Of a DNA stretch of 64,000 nucleotides, positions 8,550 to 16,414 are shown one piece after another; position 1 is the first letter of the stretch, and each line of letters starts with the position of its first letter. Under the pieces are notes generated by a model. It had not been told where the DNA came from, did not search any database, and saw nothing but the letters and a program-made list of their open reading frames with translations. The position numbers and the translations under genes are program-made. The DNA comes from Curtobacterium sp. A7_M15 (GTDB lineage: Bacteria; Actinomycetota; Actinomycetes; Actinomycetales; Microbacteriaceae): contig NZ_JAUZED010000006.1 in assembly GCF_030705415.1 (NCBI RefSeq), positions 1 through 64,000 on the forward strand, in the 5' to 3' direction.

Positions 8550-9568
8550 GCCGCCACCGCCGTCTGCGCGGGCGCCCAGCCGAGGGCCGGCGCGACCCGG
8601 GACACGACGTCCGACACGATCTGCTCGTACTCGTCGCCGGCGAACTCGTACGGCAGCTCGATGCGGAACTCGTCGACCTCGGCGAGCGTGGCGTCGTGCA
8701 CGAGCTGCTCGACGATCTGGTCCGCCGGGCCGACGAGGTCCGCCGAGAACAGGGTGCGGCGCGGTCCCTGCGGCGCGGTCTGCCGGGCGAGCCGGGACTC
8801 GTACCAGGCCCGGTAGCGCTCGCGGGAGACGCGGTCGGCGGAGTCTGTCGGGACGACGCACCGGCCCCACGCCACGCGCGGCGCGCGCCCGGCGGGGAGC
8901 GCCGACCGGTACGCGGCGAGCTGGTTCCGCTGTGCGGTGCCGTAGTCGTCGGTCCCCTCGCCCGAGGTGAGGTTGCCGATGAGCAGGTTGAGCCCGGCGC
9001 TGCCCGCGAAGGCGGCCGAGCGGAGCGACCCACCGCCGTACCAGACCCGGTCGACGAGCCCCGGAGCGTACGGCTGGAGTCGCGGACGCTGGACGTTCCC
9101 CGGGCTCTGGATGACGGTGTCGTCCCCGCCGAGGAAGTCCCCGCGCAGGTTGTCGACGAACCGGGTGACGCGTCCGTAGCCGCGGTCGAAGGAGCGCCAG
9201 TCGCCGTCGAACACGAGGTCGCCGAGGATGTCCTCGTGCGGCGAGCTCGTCGACAGGCCCACCTGGACGCGGCCGTGCGACAGGACGTCGGCGAGCGAGA
9301 AGTCCTCGGCGAGGCGGAACGGGCTCTCCCAGCCGATCGGTACGACGGCGACGCCGAGCTCGATCGTGCTCGTGCGCTGCGAGGCGGCCGCCAGGAACAC
9401 CGCGGCGGAGCCGATGCCGTGCTCGAGGTGGCGGTGTCGGACCCAGGCGCCGTCGACGCCGAGCCGCTCGGCGCTCGTGAACAGGTCGAGCGTCGCGTCG
9501 AGCCCGTCGACCGGCGCGTCGTCGTCGAAGTTCCCCGGGACCAGGATCGCGAGGCTCGACACCGTCAT
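8546..9568 (-). CDS. LLM class flavin-dependent monooxygenase (KPN_01858-like)
   Basis: A 340-residue luciferase-fold protein starting MTVSSLAILVPGNFDDD. DGAWVRHRHLEHGIGSAAVFL and IELGVAVVPIGWESPFRLAED mark it as the subgroup usually found beside CE1758-like proteins in ABC-linked clusters (the KPN_01858 label is from memory). It probably takes reduced FMN from a separate reductase, since no obvious flavin reductase is in the operon. ATGA overlaps with the gene before and the permease after it show tight coupling. Confidence 0.83.
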   Translation of the reverse strand: MTVSSLAILVPGNFDDDAPVDGLDATLDLFTSAERLGVDGAWVRHRHLEHGIGSAAVFLAAASQRTSTIELGVAVVPIGWESPFRLAEDFSLADVLSHGRVQVGLSTSSPHEDILGDLVFDGDWRSFDRGYGRVTRFVDNLRGDFLGGDDTVIQSPGNVQRPRLQPYAPGLVDRVWYGGGSLRSAAFAGSAGLNLLIGNLTSGEGTDDYGTAQRNQLAAYRSALPAGRAPRVAWGRCVVPTDSADRVSRERYRAWYESRLARQTAPQGPRRTLFSADLVGPADQIVEQLVHDATLAEVDEFRIELPYEFAGDEYEQIVSDVVSRVAPALGWAPAQTAVAA

Positions 9569-10926
9569 GCGAGCACGCCCGACCGGTCGCGCGAACGGAT
9601 GGTCCCCGGCAGACCGAGGGTCTCGCGGAGCGTCGCACCGTCCTCGTAGGACTCCCGGTACACGCCACGCTCCTGGAGCAGCGGGACGACCGTGTCGACG
9701 AACTCGTCGAGGCCGTACGGGTTGGTGTGCGGCACGACGACGAAGCCGTCGGTCGCGCGCTCCTGCACGTACCGGTCGATCTCGGCGGCGATGTGCGACG
9801 GCGTCCCGACGAAGCCGCCACGGGTCGACGCCTTGATGACGAGGTCGCGGATCGACAGGTGCTCCGACTCCGCGAGGTCCCGCCAGGAGCGCACGAGGGC
9901 GGGGACGTCACGGGTGTGCCGCGCGCGGCCGCGGGTGATGGCGGCACCCTCGAGGTCCGGCTCGACGTCGGGCAGCGGCCCGTCGACGTCGTACGACGAC
10001 AGGTCTCGGTTCCACACCTGTTCGAGGAACGCGATCGCGGTCGCCGGGCTGACCTGCGCGCGCTGGATCGCTCGGGCCTTCTCGGCTGCCTCGGCAGGCG
10101 TGTCCCCGAGCACGAACGTCGACGCGGGCAGGATGTGCAGCTCGTCCTTCGAGCGACCCGCACGCTCGAGTCGTGCGGTGATGTCGTCGTAGTACGACTT
10201 CGCGTCGTCGAACTCGGTGTGCAGGGAGAAGATGACCTCCGCGTGCCGGGCAGCCAGGTCACGTCCCTCGTCGGAGTCGCCCGCCTGCACGACGACGGGG
10301 TGCCCTTGGGGACTGCGCGGCACCGGGAAGGTCCCGGAGACGTCGAACTGCGGCCCGTGGTGGTCGACGTCCCGGATCCGGGAGCGGTCGGCGAACACTG
10401 ACGAGGCGACCACTGCGTCGGACTCCCACGAGTCCCAGAGCTCGCGGGAGAGCTCGATGAACTCCGCCGCCCGCGTGTACCGGTCGGCGTGGTCCAGGAA
10501 CCCGCCCCGACGGAAGTTCGCACCGTGGAACGCATCCGAGCTCGTCACGACGTTCCACCCCGCGCGCCCGTCCGTGAGGTGGTCCAGCGTTGCGAGCTGC
10601 TTCGCGAGTTCGAGCGGCTCGTTGAACGTGGTCTGCAGCGTGCCGACGAGTCCGATGTGCTCCGTCACCCCGGCCAGGGCGGCGAGGATCGCGAGCGTGT
10701 TCGGGCGCCCGACGACGTCGAGGTCGTGGATCCGGCCCTTCTGCTCGCGGAGCCGCAGCCCCTCGGCGAGGAACAGGTAGTCGAACAACCCGCGCTCGGC
10801 GTTCCGGGCGAAGTGCTCGAATGACGAGAACGCGATCTGGCTCTCGGCGCGGTCGTCGCTCCAGACGGTCGTGTTGTTGACGCCCGGGAAGTGGGCGGCG
10901 AGGTGGACCTGACGCTTGGCGCTCAT
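9565..10926 (-). CDS. NtaA/SnaA/DszA-family FMN-dependent monooxygenase
   Basis: A 453-residue member of the nitrilotriacetate monooxygenase family, which cleaves C-N or C-S bonds with FMNH2 and O2. It shows HFPGVNNTTVWSD, ERGLFDYLFLAEGLRLRE, DLDVVGRPNTLAILAALA, and the family signature GRAGWNVVTSSDAFHGANFRRGG near residue 140. SPQGHPVVVQAGDSDEGRDLAARHAEVIF follows at mid-protein. Full family length. It is close in sequence to the protein at 18020-19387, a likely paralogue. Substrate unknown. Confidence 0.9.
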   Translation of the reverse strand: MSAKRQVHLAAHFPGVNNTTVWSDDRAESQIAFSSFEHFARNAERGLFDYLFLAEGLRLREQKGRIHDLDVVGRPNTLAILAALAGVTEHIGLVGTLQTTFNEPLELAKQLATLDHLTDGRAGWNVVTSSDAFHGANFRRGGFLDHADRYTRAAEFIELSRELWDSWESDAVVASSVFADRSRIRDVDHHGPQFDVSGTFPVPRSPQGHPVVVQAGDSDEGRDLAARHAEVIFSLHTEFDDAKSYYDDITARLERAGRSKDELHILPASTFVLGDTPAEAAEKARAIQRAQVSPATAIAFLEQVWNRDLSSYDVDGPLPDVEPDLEGAAITRGRARHTRDVPALVRSWRDLAESEHLSIRDLVIKASTRGGFVGTPSHIAAEIDRYVQERATDGFVVVPHTNPYGLDEFVDTVVPLLQERGVYRESYEDGATLRETLGLPGTIRSRDRSGVLA

Positions 10927-12167
10927 GCTGAGACCCCCTGGGTGGACGTGGCGTACCGGCTGACCGCCGGCGCGATGCCGAGCCGCGTGCGCAGGTCGGC
11001 GGTGGGACGTGAGGCCACGTCGGCGCGGAGGCCGGCCGTGACGAGGGCGGGGACGAGCTCGCGAGCGATCGCCGTCGAGTCGAGCGGGATGCGCAGCGGG
11101 CGGAGTCGGACGCCGGCGAACCCGAGGTCCCGCAGCTCGGCGATCAGCGACACGAGCTCGGGAACGGTCGTCGCGAGCACGGAGGTGTCGGAGGCCGATG
11201 CGTACGGCGTACCGGAAGCGGCGTCGAGCGCGGCCAGCGCGTCGGCGGCCGCAGCCGGCGACGACCCGATGAGCACCGCGAGGTCGGCGAGGACCGGACG
11301 ACGGACGTCCGAGCCGGCCGCCTGCTCGGCGTCACGGACCTCCGACAGGACGACCCGCGCCTCTCCCCACCAGCTCGGCCCGCCCGCCGCTCCGCGACGG
11401 TCGGGTACCGGCTGGCGTGGGCCCAGTCCCCCGTACCCGGGCGTGACCAGCACGACGTCCGCAGCGTCGACCGCGAACGCGGCCGCGTCGGCGCGGTGCG
11501 CCAGCGAGAAGACCGGCGGGCGGCCCTGCGGCGACCGCGGCACGATCGACGCACCGTGGACCGACACGAACGCACCCTGGAACTCGGCGTTGTGGATGCG
11601 GTCGCGGTCGATGAACCGGCCGGTGGTGACGTCGCGGATGATCGCGTCGTCGTCCCAGCTGTCCCAGAGTCGCGAGACGACCTCCGCGACCTCACGCGCC
11701 TCGTCGAAGAGGACGGAGGCGTCGTCGCCGCCGGGGCGGCGGCCGAAGAGCGCGGCCTCGCGGGCTGTCGGACTCACCTGGATCCGCCACCCGGCTCGCC
11801 CCAGCGACACGTGGTCGAGGGTCTGGAGGCCCGTGGCGACGTGGAACGGCTCGGTGTGCGTCACCGAGACGGTCGGCACGAGACCGATCGCGCGGGTCGC
11901 GGGGGCGACGGCGTTCGCGACGAGGAGGGCGTCGAGGCGACCGACGACCGTGCTCGTGTCGAGCTCGCCCGCGTGGTCCACCGGGCCGGCGGTGAAGGAG
12001 TCCTCGATGGTGACGGCGTCGACGCCGAGGCGGTCCTGCTCGACGACGACGTCGCGCCAGTGCCGGAGGCTGGTGAGGCGCTGCGCCGTGGGGCCGGCGG
12101 TGCGCCAGGCGGCGGGGTGCCAGCCGGCGCCCTGCAGGGCGGTGACGAGGGTGATGCGGTCGGGCAT
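10923..12167 (-). CDS. LLM class flavin-dependent oxidoreductase
   Basis: A 414-residue luciferase-like protein starting MPDRITLVTALQGAGWHPAAWR. It retains DHVSLGRAGWRIQVSPTAREAALFGRR and VVSRLWDSWDDDAIIRDV, so it is related to the NtaA branch but shorter and diverged. The gene at 19330-20493 has the same opening (GAHPAAWR) and the same RLWDSWxDDAVIRDxTT block, so they are paralogues, each sitting directly before an NtaA-type gene. This pairing suggests the two products work together. It overlaps its neighbour by ATGA. Confidence 0.82.
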   Translation of the reverse strand: MPDRITLVTALQGAGWHPAAWRTAGPTAQRLTSLRHWRDVVVEQDRLGVDAVTIEDSFTAGPVDHAGELDTSTVVGRLDALLVANAVAPATRAIGLVPTVSVTHTEPFHVATGLQTLDHVSLGRAGWRIQVSPTAREAALFGRRPGGDDASVLFDEAREVAEVVSRLWDSWDDDAIIRDVTTGRFIDRDRIHNAEFQGAFVSVHGASIVPRSPQGRPPVFSLAHRADAAAFAVDAADVVLVTPGYGGLGPRQPVPDRRGAAGGPSWWGEARVVLSEVRDAEQAAGSDVRRPVLADLAVLIGSSPAAAADALAALDAASGTPYASASDTSVLATTVPELVSLIAELRDLGFAGVRLRPLRIPLDSTAIARELVPALVTAGLRADVASRPTADLRTRLGIAPAVSRYATSTQGVSA

Positions 12168-12179
12168 GGAGTGCGCTTC

Positions 12180-12542
12180 CTAGTGGGAGTGGGATTCCGA
12201 GGGAGCCGCGGCGTCGGCGCCGAACTTGAAGCCGAGGCGGCCGTGGGCGAACCCGCCGCCGGCCCGGATGGCCGTGGCGACCCAGGCGGCCTCGGCGAGT
12301 TCAGCCTCGTTCGCGCCGGCCGTGACCGCGCGCTGGCTGTGGCCGTCGATGCAGTAGACGCACTGCGTGGTGATGCCGACCGCCAGCGCGATGAGCTCCC
12401 GGTACTTCAGCGGGATCTCGCGACCCTCGGCCTGGAACACCGACTCGTCGAACTGCACGAAGGCCTTGAGGATGTCCGGGGTCTGCTGCTTGTAGACCTT
12501 CGTGAAGGTCTTGTCGTGCTCACGGTCGAGGTAGTCGGTCAT
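12180..12542 (-). CDS. Carboxymuconolactone decarboxylase / AhpD-like protein
   Basis: A 120-residue CMD-fold protein. It has the AhpD-type redox motif CVYC (Cys61, Cys64) followed by His68, so a thiol-dependent peroxide or disulfide reductase role is more likely than decarboxylation. The tail ends SESHSH. It is the first gene of the eleven-gene operon, 12 nt before the next start. A TAGCGT box lies 6 nt before the ATG and no ribosome binding site is visible, so the message is probably leaderless. AhpD-like genes often accompany flavin monooxygenases, possibly to remove peroxide from uncoupled turnover (inference). Confidence 0.88.
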   Translation of the reverse strand: MTDYLDREHDKTFTKVYKQQTPDILKAFVQFDESVFQAEGREIPLKYRELIALAVGITTQCVYCIDGHSQRAVTAGANEAELAEAAWVATAIRAGGGFAHGRLGFKFGADAAAPSESHSH

Positions 12543-12548
12543 GGGGCG

Positions 12549-12554
12549 ACGCTA
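12549..12554 (-). promoter_or_regulatory. -10 box TAGCGT, leaderless start
   Basis: TAGCGT on the minus strand ends 6 nt before the ATG of the CMD gene. This places the transcription start at or next to the start codon. No Shine-Dalgarno sequence is visible. Confidence 0.55.
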
Positions 12555-12684
12555 CGGCCGACCGGGCCCGGGCACGACGGGTGTTGCGGAGCGTGACCGG
12601 ACGTTGCCCCGTGTGACGCGGCGCCCCCGGCCCGGCGTCACACGGCGTCACGCGGCGCGCGGCGCGCTCGCGCTCGGCGCGCTC

Positions 12685-12754
12685 GCAGTGTGCGAGCTTC
12701 CGCGCACCGTGCCGGCTCGCGAGGCTCGCACCGCGCACTGGACCTCGCACGCTG
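12685..12754. repeat. Inverted repeat with GTGTGCGAG arms (copy 1)
   Basis: Left arm GCAGTGTGCGAGCTTCC and right arm GGACCTCGCACGCTGC are nearly complementary and separated by about 37 nt. It can fold into a long hairpin. Related copies are at 12829-12896 and 50638-50705, and a compact form is at 39119-39136. Confidence 0.6.
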
Positions 12755-12828
12755 CGGGCCGCAGGGTGGTGGCGGTGCCGATCCGCGCCTCCAGGCCCTG
12801 TGCGCCTCGCACGGTGCGAGCGCGACGT

Positions 12829-12896
12829 ACTGTGCGAGGTCCCGCGCACAGTGGGAGGCGCGCACGCTCCCACAGCGAGCGGAACCTCGCACACTG
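12829..12896. repeat. Inverted repeat with GTGTGCGAG arms (copy 2)
   Basis: Left arm ACTGTGCGAGGTCCCGC and right arm GCGGAACCTCGCACACTG are nearly complementary. The loop itself contains GTGGGAG-N10-CTCCCAC, giving a stacked cruciform-like structure. Same family as 12685-12754 and 50638-50705. Confidence 0.6.
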
Positions 12897-12929
12897 CGTC
12901 TCCGCGCCGCCGCCGCGCGCGCCCGCGCG

Positions 12930-14204
12930 CTACAGCCCGCGCACCCGCGCGCCGAGCCGCCCGCGCAACGTGACGTCCTCGTACTCGCGGTGGAACACCC
13001 CGCGCCGCTGCAGGATCGGCACGAGTTGGTCCACCACGGTCTCGAGGCCCCGCGGGAACTCGTCGATCATGAGGTTGAAGCCGTCGGCGGCGCCGGTGCG
13101 GTACCACTCCTCGATCGTGTCGGCGGCCTGCTCCGGCGTGCCGACGACGATCCGGGCGCCGTACCCGCCGAAGCCGCGCAGGACCTGGCGCAGCGACGTG
13201 TTGTGCGCGCGGACCCAGCGCACGACGGTCTCGTGGTAGCCGAGCGAGGGGCCGTACGTGACCGGGTCGACCTCGCGGTCGAGGATCGTCGCCGGGATCG
13301 GCGCCTCCGGGTCGAGGTCGGTGAGGTCGGCGTCGAGGTGGGTCCCGAGTGCCCGGAGTGCGTAGCCGTCGGGGGCGAGGGCCTCGAGCTCGTCGAACCG
13401 TCGCTGCGCCTCGGCCTCCGTGCTGCCGAGCACGAGCGACAGCCCCGGGACGATCGCCACGTCGGCGGACCGCCGGCCGTACGTCTCGGCGGCCTGCTTC
13501 ACGGCGCGGTAGTGCTCCCGGGCGGGCTCGGGGGTCAGCTCCACCGCGAAGACGCCCTCGGCGACCCGGGCAGCGAGGTCCCGACCGTGCGGCGATCCCC
13601 CGGCCTGGAACACCACCGGGTGCCCCTGTGCCGACGGCGGGACGCTGATCGCCCCGGCGAACTCGGTGAACTCGCCGTGGTGGTCGACGGGCACCCCGGT
13701 CGAGGCGGACCGCCAGAGCGCCTGCACGAGGTCGACGACCTCGCCCGCGCGGGCGTACCGCTCGGGTCGCTCCGGGTTCGTCGCGACGCCGAAGTTCGCC
13801 GACACCGACCGGTCGTAGGTCGTCACGGCGTTCCAGGCCACCCGGCCCCCGGACACGGTGTCGAGCGACAGCAGCCGCTCGGCGAGGTCGACCGGGTCGT
13901 TGTAGGTCGTCGAGGCCGTCCCGACGAGCCCGAGGTGCGTGGTCGCGCCGGCGATCGCCCCGAGGGCGACGAAGGGCTCGAGCAGCCCGTACGCACGGAC
14001 GTTCGGGTCGCTGAGGGCCGGGTGGTCGGCGAAGAACACCATGTCGAGCAGACCGCGTTCCGCGATCCGGCCGAGGTCCTCCCAGAACCCCGCGCTGAGC
14101 AGGTCGGTCGGCTCGACGTCCTGGGTCCGCCAGGCCGCCGGCCGCTGGCCGAAGCCCTGCAGGTTGACCCCGAGGACGAGCCCGGCGTCCGCGGCGGCAC
14201 TCAT
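12930..14204 (-). CDS. NtaA/DmoA-family FMN-dependent monooxygenase
   Basis: A 424-residue NtaA-type enzyme. GFWEDLGRIAERGLLDMVFFADHPA, the TASTTYNDPVDLAERLLSLD stretch and SGGRVAWNAVTTYDRSVSANFG near residue 140 are family hallmarks, and SAQGHPVVFQAGGSPHGRDLAAR follows. It expects FMNH2 from a partner reductase. It is the second gene of a two-gene unit with the short LLM-like protein (ATGA overlap at 14201-14204). The C-terminal GAADGFNLMIDEFPRGLE block is standard. Substrate unknown; C-S or C-N cleavage is the family chemistry. Confidence 0.89.
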   Translation of the reverse strand: MSAAADAGLVLGVNLQGFGQRPAAWRTQDVEPTDLLSAGFWEDLGRIAERGLLDMVFFADHPALSDPNVRAYGLLEPFVALGAIAGATTHLGLVGTASTTYNDPVDLAERLLSLDTVSGGRVAWNAVTTYDRSVSANFGVATNPERPERYARAGEVVDLVQALWRSASTGVPVDHHGEFTEFAGAISVPPSAQGHPVVFQAGGSPHGRDLAARVAEGVFAVELTPEPAREHYRAVKQAAETYGRRSADVAIVPGLSLVLGSTEAEAQRRFDELEALAPDGYALRALGTHLDADLTDLDPEAPIPATILDREVDPVTYGPSLGYHETVVRWVRAHNTSLRQVLRGFGGYGARIVVGTPEQAADTIEEWYRTGAADGFNLMIDEFPRGLETVVDQLVPILQRRGVFHREYEDVTLRGRLGARVRGL

Positions 14205-14968
14205 GCGCCGACCGGCGCGGGGACCGGCAGACCCAGCAGGTCACGCAGCGTCCGTGGGCCCGCACCGTGGCCGGTCGTGGTCCGGGAGGCGCGGCTCGGC
14301 CCCGCCCCGTCGGCTGCGGCCGGCAGCGGTGCGAGCGGGTGGGCCGCGCCCCCGAGCACCAGGTCGGCACCCTCGTCCGCGACGTCGTGCCAGACCGCGA
14401 GGACGGGTTCGCCCTGCCGACTCGACGGCGTCGTCAACGGCCCGCGGACCCGGTAGCCGTCGGGACCGCCGTCGTGGTCGAGCGGGACGATCCGGTCGGT
14501 GTCGGCGAAGCGGCCGGCGTCGCGGTCCCCGACGATGCTGTCGAGCGGCCACGTCCGCCACAACCCGCGCACGACCTCGGCGAACTCGGCCGCGTCGTGC
14601 TGCTCCTCCGTCGCCGGGAGCCCGTGGTCCCGCGCGCCGACGACGAGTCCGACCCGGGCGTCCAGGACGTGGTCGAGGGAGAGCACCCGGCGGGCGACGT
14701 TGTAGGGGTGCGCCCGGGTCGGGGCGGCGGCGACCAGCAGTCCGTGCTCGGGCAGTGCACGACCGAGGGCGAGCGCCGCGGCGGTCGGGTCGAGCCGGTG
14801 TCCGCGACCGCGTTCGGCGTCGAAGCGGTCGGTGCCGATCGCGACGACCACGGCGCCGGAGGCCCGGATCCGGTCGGCGAGCCGGGCGATCCCGCCGGGT
14901 CGGGCGACGGCGGCGGCGAGGTCGGCGTCCGGCACGGCGACGATCGTCGGTGCGGGTGTCTCGGTCAC
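14201..14968 (-). CDS. Short LLM-like flavoprotein homologue, possibly non-catalytic
   Basis: A 255-residue protein that keeps fragments of the luciferase/NtaA pattern (RRVLSLDHVLDARVGLVVGA, VVRGLWRTWPLDSIVGDRDAG, RQGEPVLAVWHD) but is about 150 residues shorter than its paralogues at 10923 and 19330. It lacks the C-terminal third before a LRDLLGLPVPA end. The GTG at 14968 has GGAGGGA 5 nt upstream and is preferred to a farther in-frame ATG. Together with the NtaA gene behind it, it repeats the LLM-then-NtaA gene pair seen twice more nearby. It may be a subunit or a decaying copy. Confidence 0.7.
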   Translation of the reverse strand: MTETPAPTIVAVPDADLAAAVARPGGIARLADRIRASGAVVVAIGTDRFDAERGRGHRLDPTAAALALGRALPEHGLLVAAAPTRAHPYNVARRVLSLDHVLDARVGLVVGARDHGLPATEEQHDAAEFAEVVRGLWRTWPLDSIVGDRDAGRFADTDRIVPLDHDGGPDGYRVRGPLTTPSSRQGEPVLAVWHDVADEGADLVLGGAAHPLAPLPAAADGAGPSRASRTTTGHGAGPRTLRDLLGLPVPAPVGA

Positions 14969-15109
14969 GGTGGTCCCTCCGTACTCGTGCAGAGCGGCCC
15001 GCCACCATCGCCTCCCCTGCGTCCGTGGCGGGCCGTTGCCGACGACCGTACGGGGCGGCACGGACCCAGCGGGTGCAGGTGTCGTCGGGTTGCGCCTCGT
15101 GACGGTGGG

Positions 15110-16333
15110 TTACGCGCGGTCGAGCGGGCTGGCGCCGTTCACGAGCAGGTCCCCGACGATGCGCCGCTTGTGCACGCGCGGGTTGTGCGAGGCCAGGGTC
15201 CGGGCGTTCCGCCAGTGTCGGTCGAGCCCCAGGGAGCGGAACGTGCCGCTCGACCCCAGGGCGTCGAACACCAGGGTCGTCGCGTCGAGGACGGCGTCGG
15301 TGACGACGGTCTGGGCCTGGGCGACCGCGATCCAGCTCCGTTCGAGCGCGGCGCGCAGCACCGGGTCCGCCGACGGGTCGGCCCCGGTCGCCCGGAGTCC
15401 GGCGTGCCGGTCGACGGCGGCGTCCACCGGACCGAGACTCGCGGTGAACGCGGCGTCGGCGGCGTACACCCGTGCCGCGACCGTGCCGATCGTGCCGAGC
15501 AGCTCCGGGTCCGCCTTCGGGTCCGCGGCCGTGCCGTTGTGGTGCCCGCGGCGACGATCGCGCAGCGCCCCGATCCCCTCGCGCAGCGCCGCACGCCCGA
15601 TGCCGACGAGGATCGCGTGCATCACCGTCTGGTAGTACTGCTCCTGGTACGGGTAGCGCGTCGCGTACGGCAGGACCCGCTCGTCGGGGACGTGCACGTC
15701 CGTGTAGGTGACGCTCCCGCTGCCGGTGACGCGCTGCCCGAAGCCGTCCCAGTCGTCACCGATCCGCACCCCGGGGTCCTGCGCGTCCACCAGCGCGACG
15801 AACCGCGCTCCGGTGTCGTCGAGCGCGAGCACGGTGATCCACCGGGCGTAGATGCTCCCCGTCGAGTAGAACTTGCGGCCGGTCACGCGCCAGCCGCCGT
15901 CCGGGTCCGGGGTCAGCCGCGTGCTGATGTCGGGGCCCGCGGGGTTCGGGGTCTCGCTCCACCCGCCGCCGACGAACTCGCCGCCGCCGAGCCGCTCGAC
16001 GATCTCCCGATCGAACGGCGACCCCTCGGCGTGCACCCGGTCCTCGACGAAGGAGAAGTGGTTGCGCCACACGTGCGCGAGGTTCGGGTCGACCTCGGCG
16101 ATCTCGGCGACCGCGCGGAAGACGTCCGACAGCCGTGCCCCGACGCCGCCCCACTCGGCAGGGGTGCGCCAGCGGGCGAACCCCGCGTCGACGAGCCAGC
16201 CGAGCTGCTCCGTCGCGGGCCGTTCCTCGCGCTCGCGGTCACGGGCGTCGAGGGCGATCCGGGCGATCACCGGTCGCACCGGCGCGATCAGTTCCTCGTA
16301 GCGGGCGTCGGCCGGGATCTCACTCGGGGACAT
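15110..16333 (-). CDS. Acyl-CoA dehydrogenase-fold flavin monooxygenase (DszC/SfnB-like)
   Basis: A 407-residue flavoprotein of the acyl-CoA dehydrogenase fold. TPAEWGGVGARLSDVFRAVAEIAEVDPN and WRVTGRKFYSTGSIYARWITV resemble DszC and SfnB, which oxidise sulfides and sulfones with FMNH2, rather than true acyl-CoA dehydrogenases. The C-terminal LGLDRHWRNARTLASHNPRVHKRR block is typical of that branch. This is the strongest hint that the island handles organosulfur compounds. TAGCGT lies 6 nt before the ATG. It stands alone between two minus-strand units. Confidence 0.85.
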   Translation of the reverse strand: MSPSEIPADARYEELIAPVRPVIARIALDARDREREERPATEQLGWLVDAGFARWRTPAEWGGVGARLSDVFRAVAEIAEVDPNLAHVWRNHFSFVEDRVHAEGSPFDREIVERLGGGEFVGGGWSETPNPAGPDISTRLTPDPDGGWRVTGRKFYSTGSIYARWITVLALDDTGARFVALVDAQDPGVRIGDDWDGFGQRVTGSGSVTYTDVHVPDERVLPYATRYPYQEQYYQTVMHAILVGIGRAALREGIGALRDRRRGHHNGTAADPKADPELLGTIGTVAARVYAADAAFTASLGPVDAAVDRHAGLRATGADPSADPVLRAALERSWIAVAQAQTVVTDAVLDATTLVFDALGSSGTFRSLGLDRHWRNARTLASHNPRVHKRRIVGDLLVNGASPLDRA

Positions 16334-16339
16334 GGCGGC

Positions 16340-16345
16340 ACGCTA
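16340..16345 (-). promoter_or_regulatory. -10 box TAGCGT, leaderless start
   Basis: TAGCGT on the minus strand ends 6 nt before the ATG at 16333, with no ribosome binding site between. It is the same box and spacing as at 12549. Confidence 0.55.
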
Positions 16346-16414
16346 CCGGCGCTCGGACCTCGGGCGAGAGGCCGCTGCAACCGGGCGTCACACCCGCGGG
16401 CGGGCAGGCCGGGA

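Larger units (their letters stand above)
12543..12929. other. Intergenic region with inverted repeats
   Basis: This 387-nt gap has no convincing gene; frames are open only because of the GC content. It holds the promoter of the CMD gene at its left end and, from 12685 to 12896, two inverted repeats built on the word GTGTGCGAG (annotated separately). GTTGCG-N3-CGTGAC at 12583-12597 resembles GTTGCG-N3-CGTGAC at 15092-15106. Confidence 0.6.

Noticed and set aside
6622-9033. Very long open frames covering the permease genes on the same strand
   Set aside because: Their N-terminal parts are shadow translations rich in Arg and Pro with no family signature; the genuine permease starts sit at ATGA overlaps.
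10923-12167. Considered as an N-terminally damaged NtaA gene
   Set aside because: It has a complete start, a full-length paralogue at 19330-20493 with the same layout, and intact overlaps. It is a separate subgroup.
12541-12929. Coding frames in the gap between the CMD and NtaA genes
   Set aside because: Several frames are open on both strands only because stop codons are rare at this GC content. Composition is Arg/Ala/His repeats from the inverted repeats.
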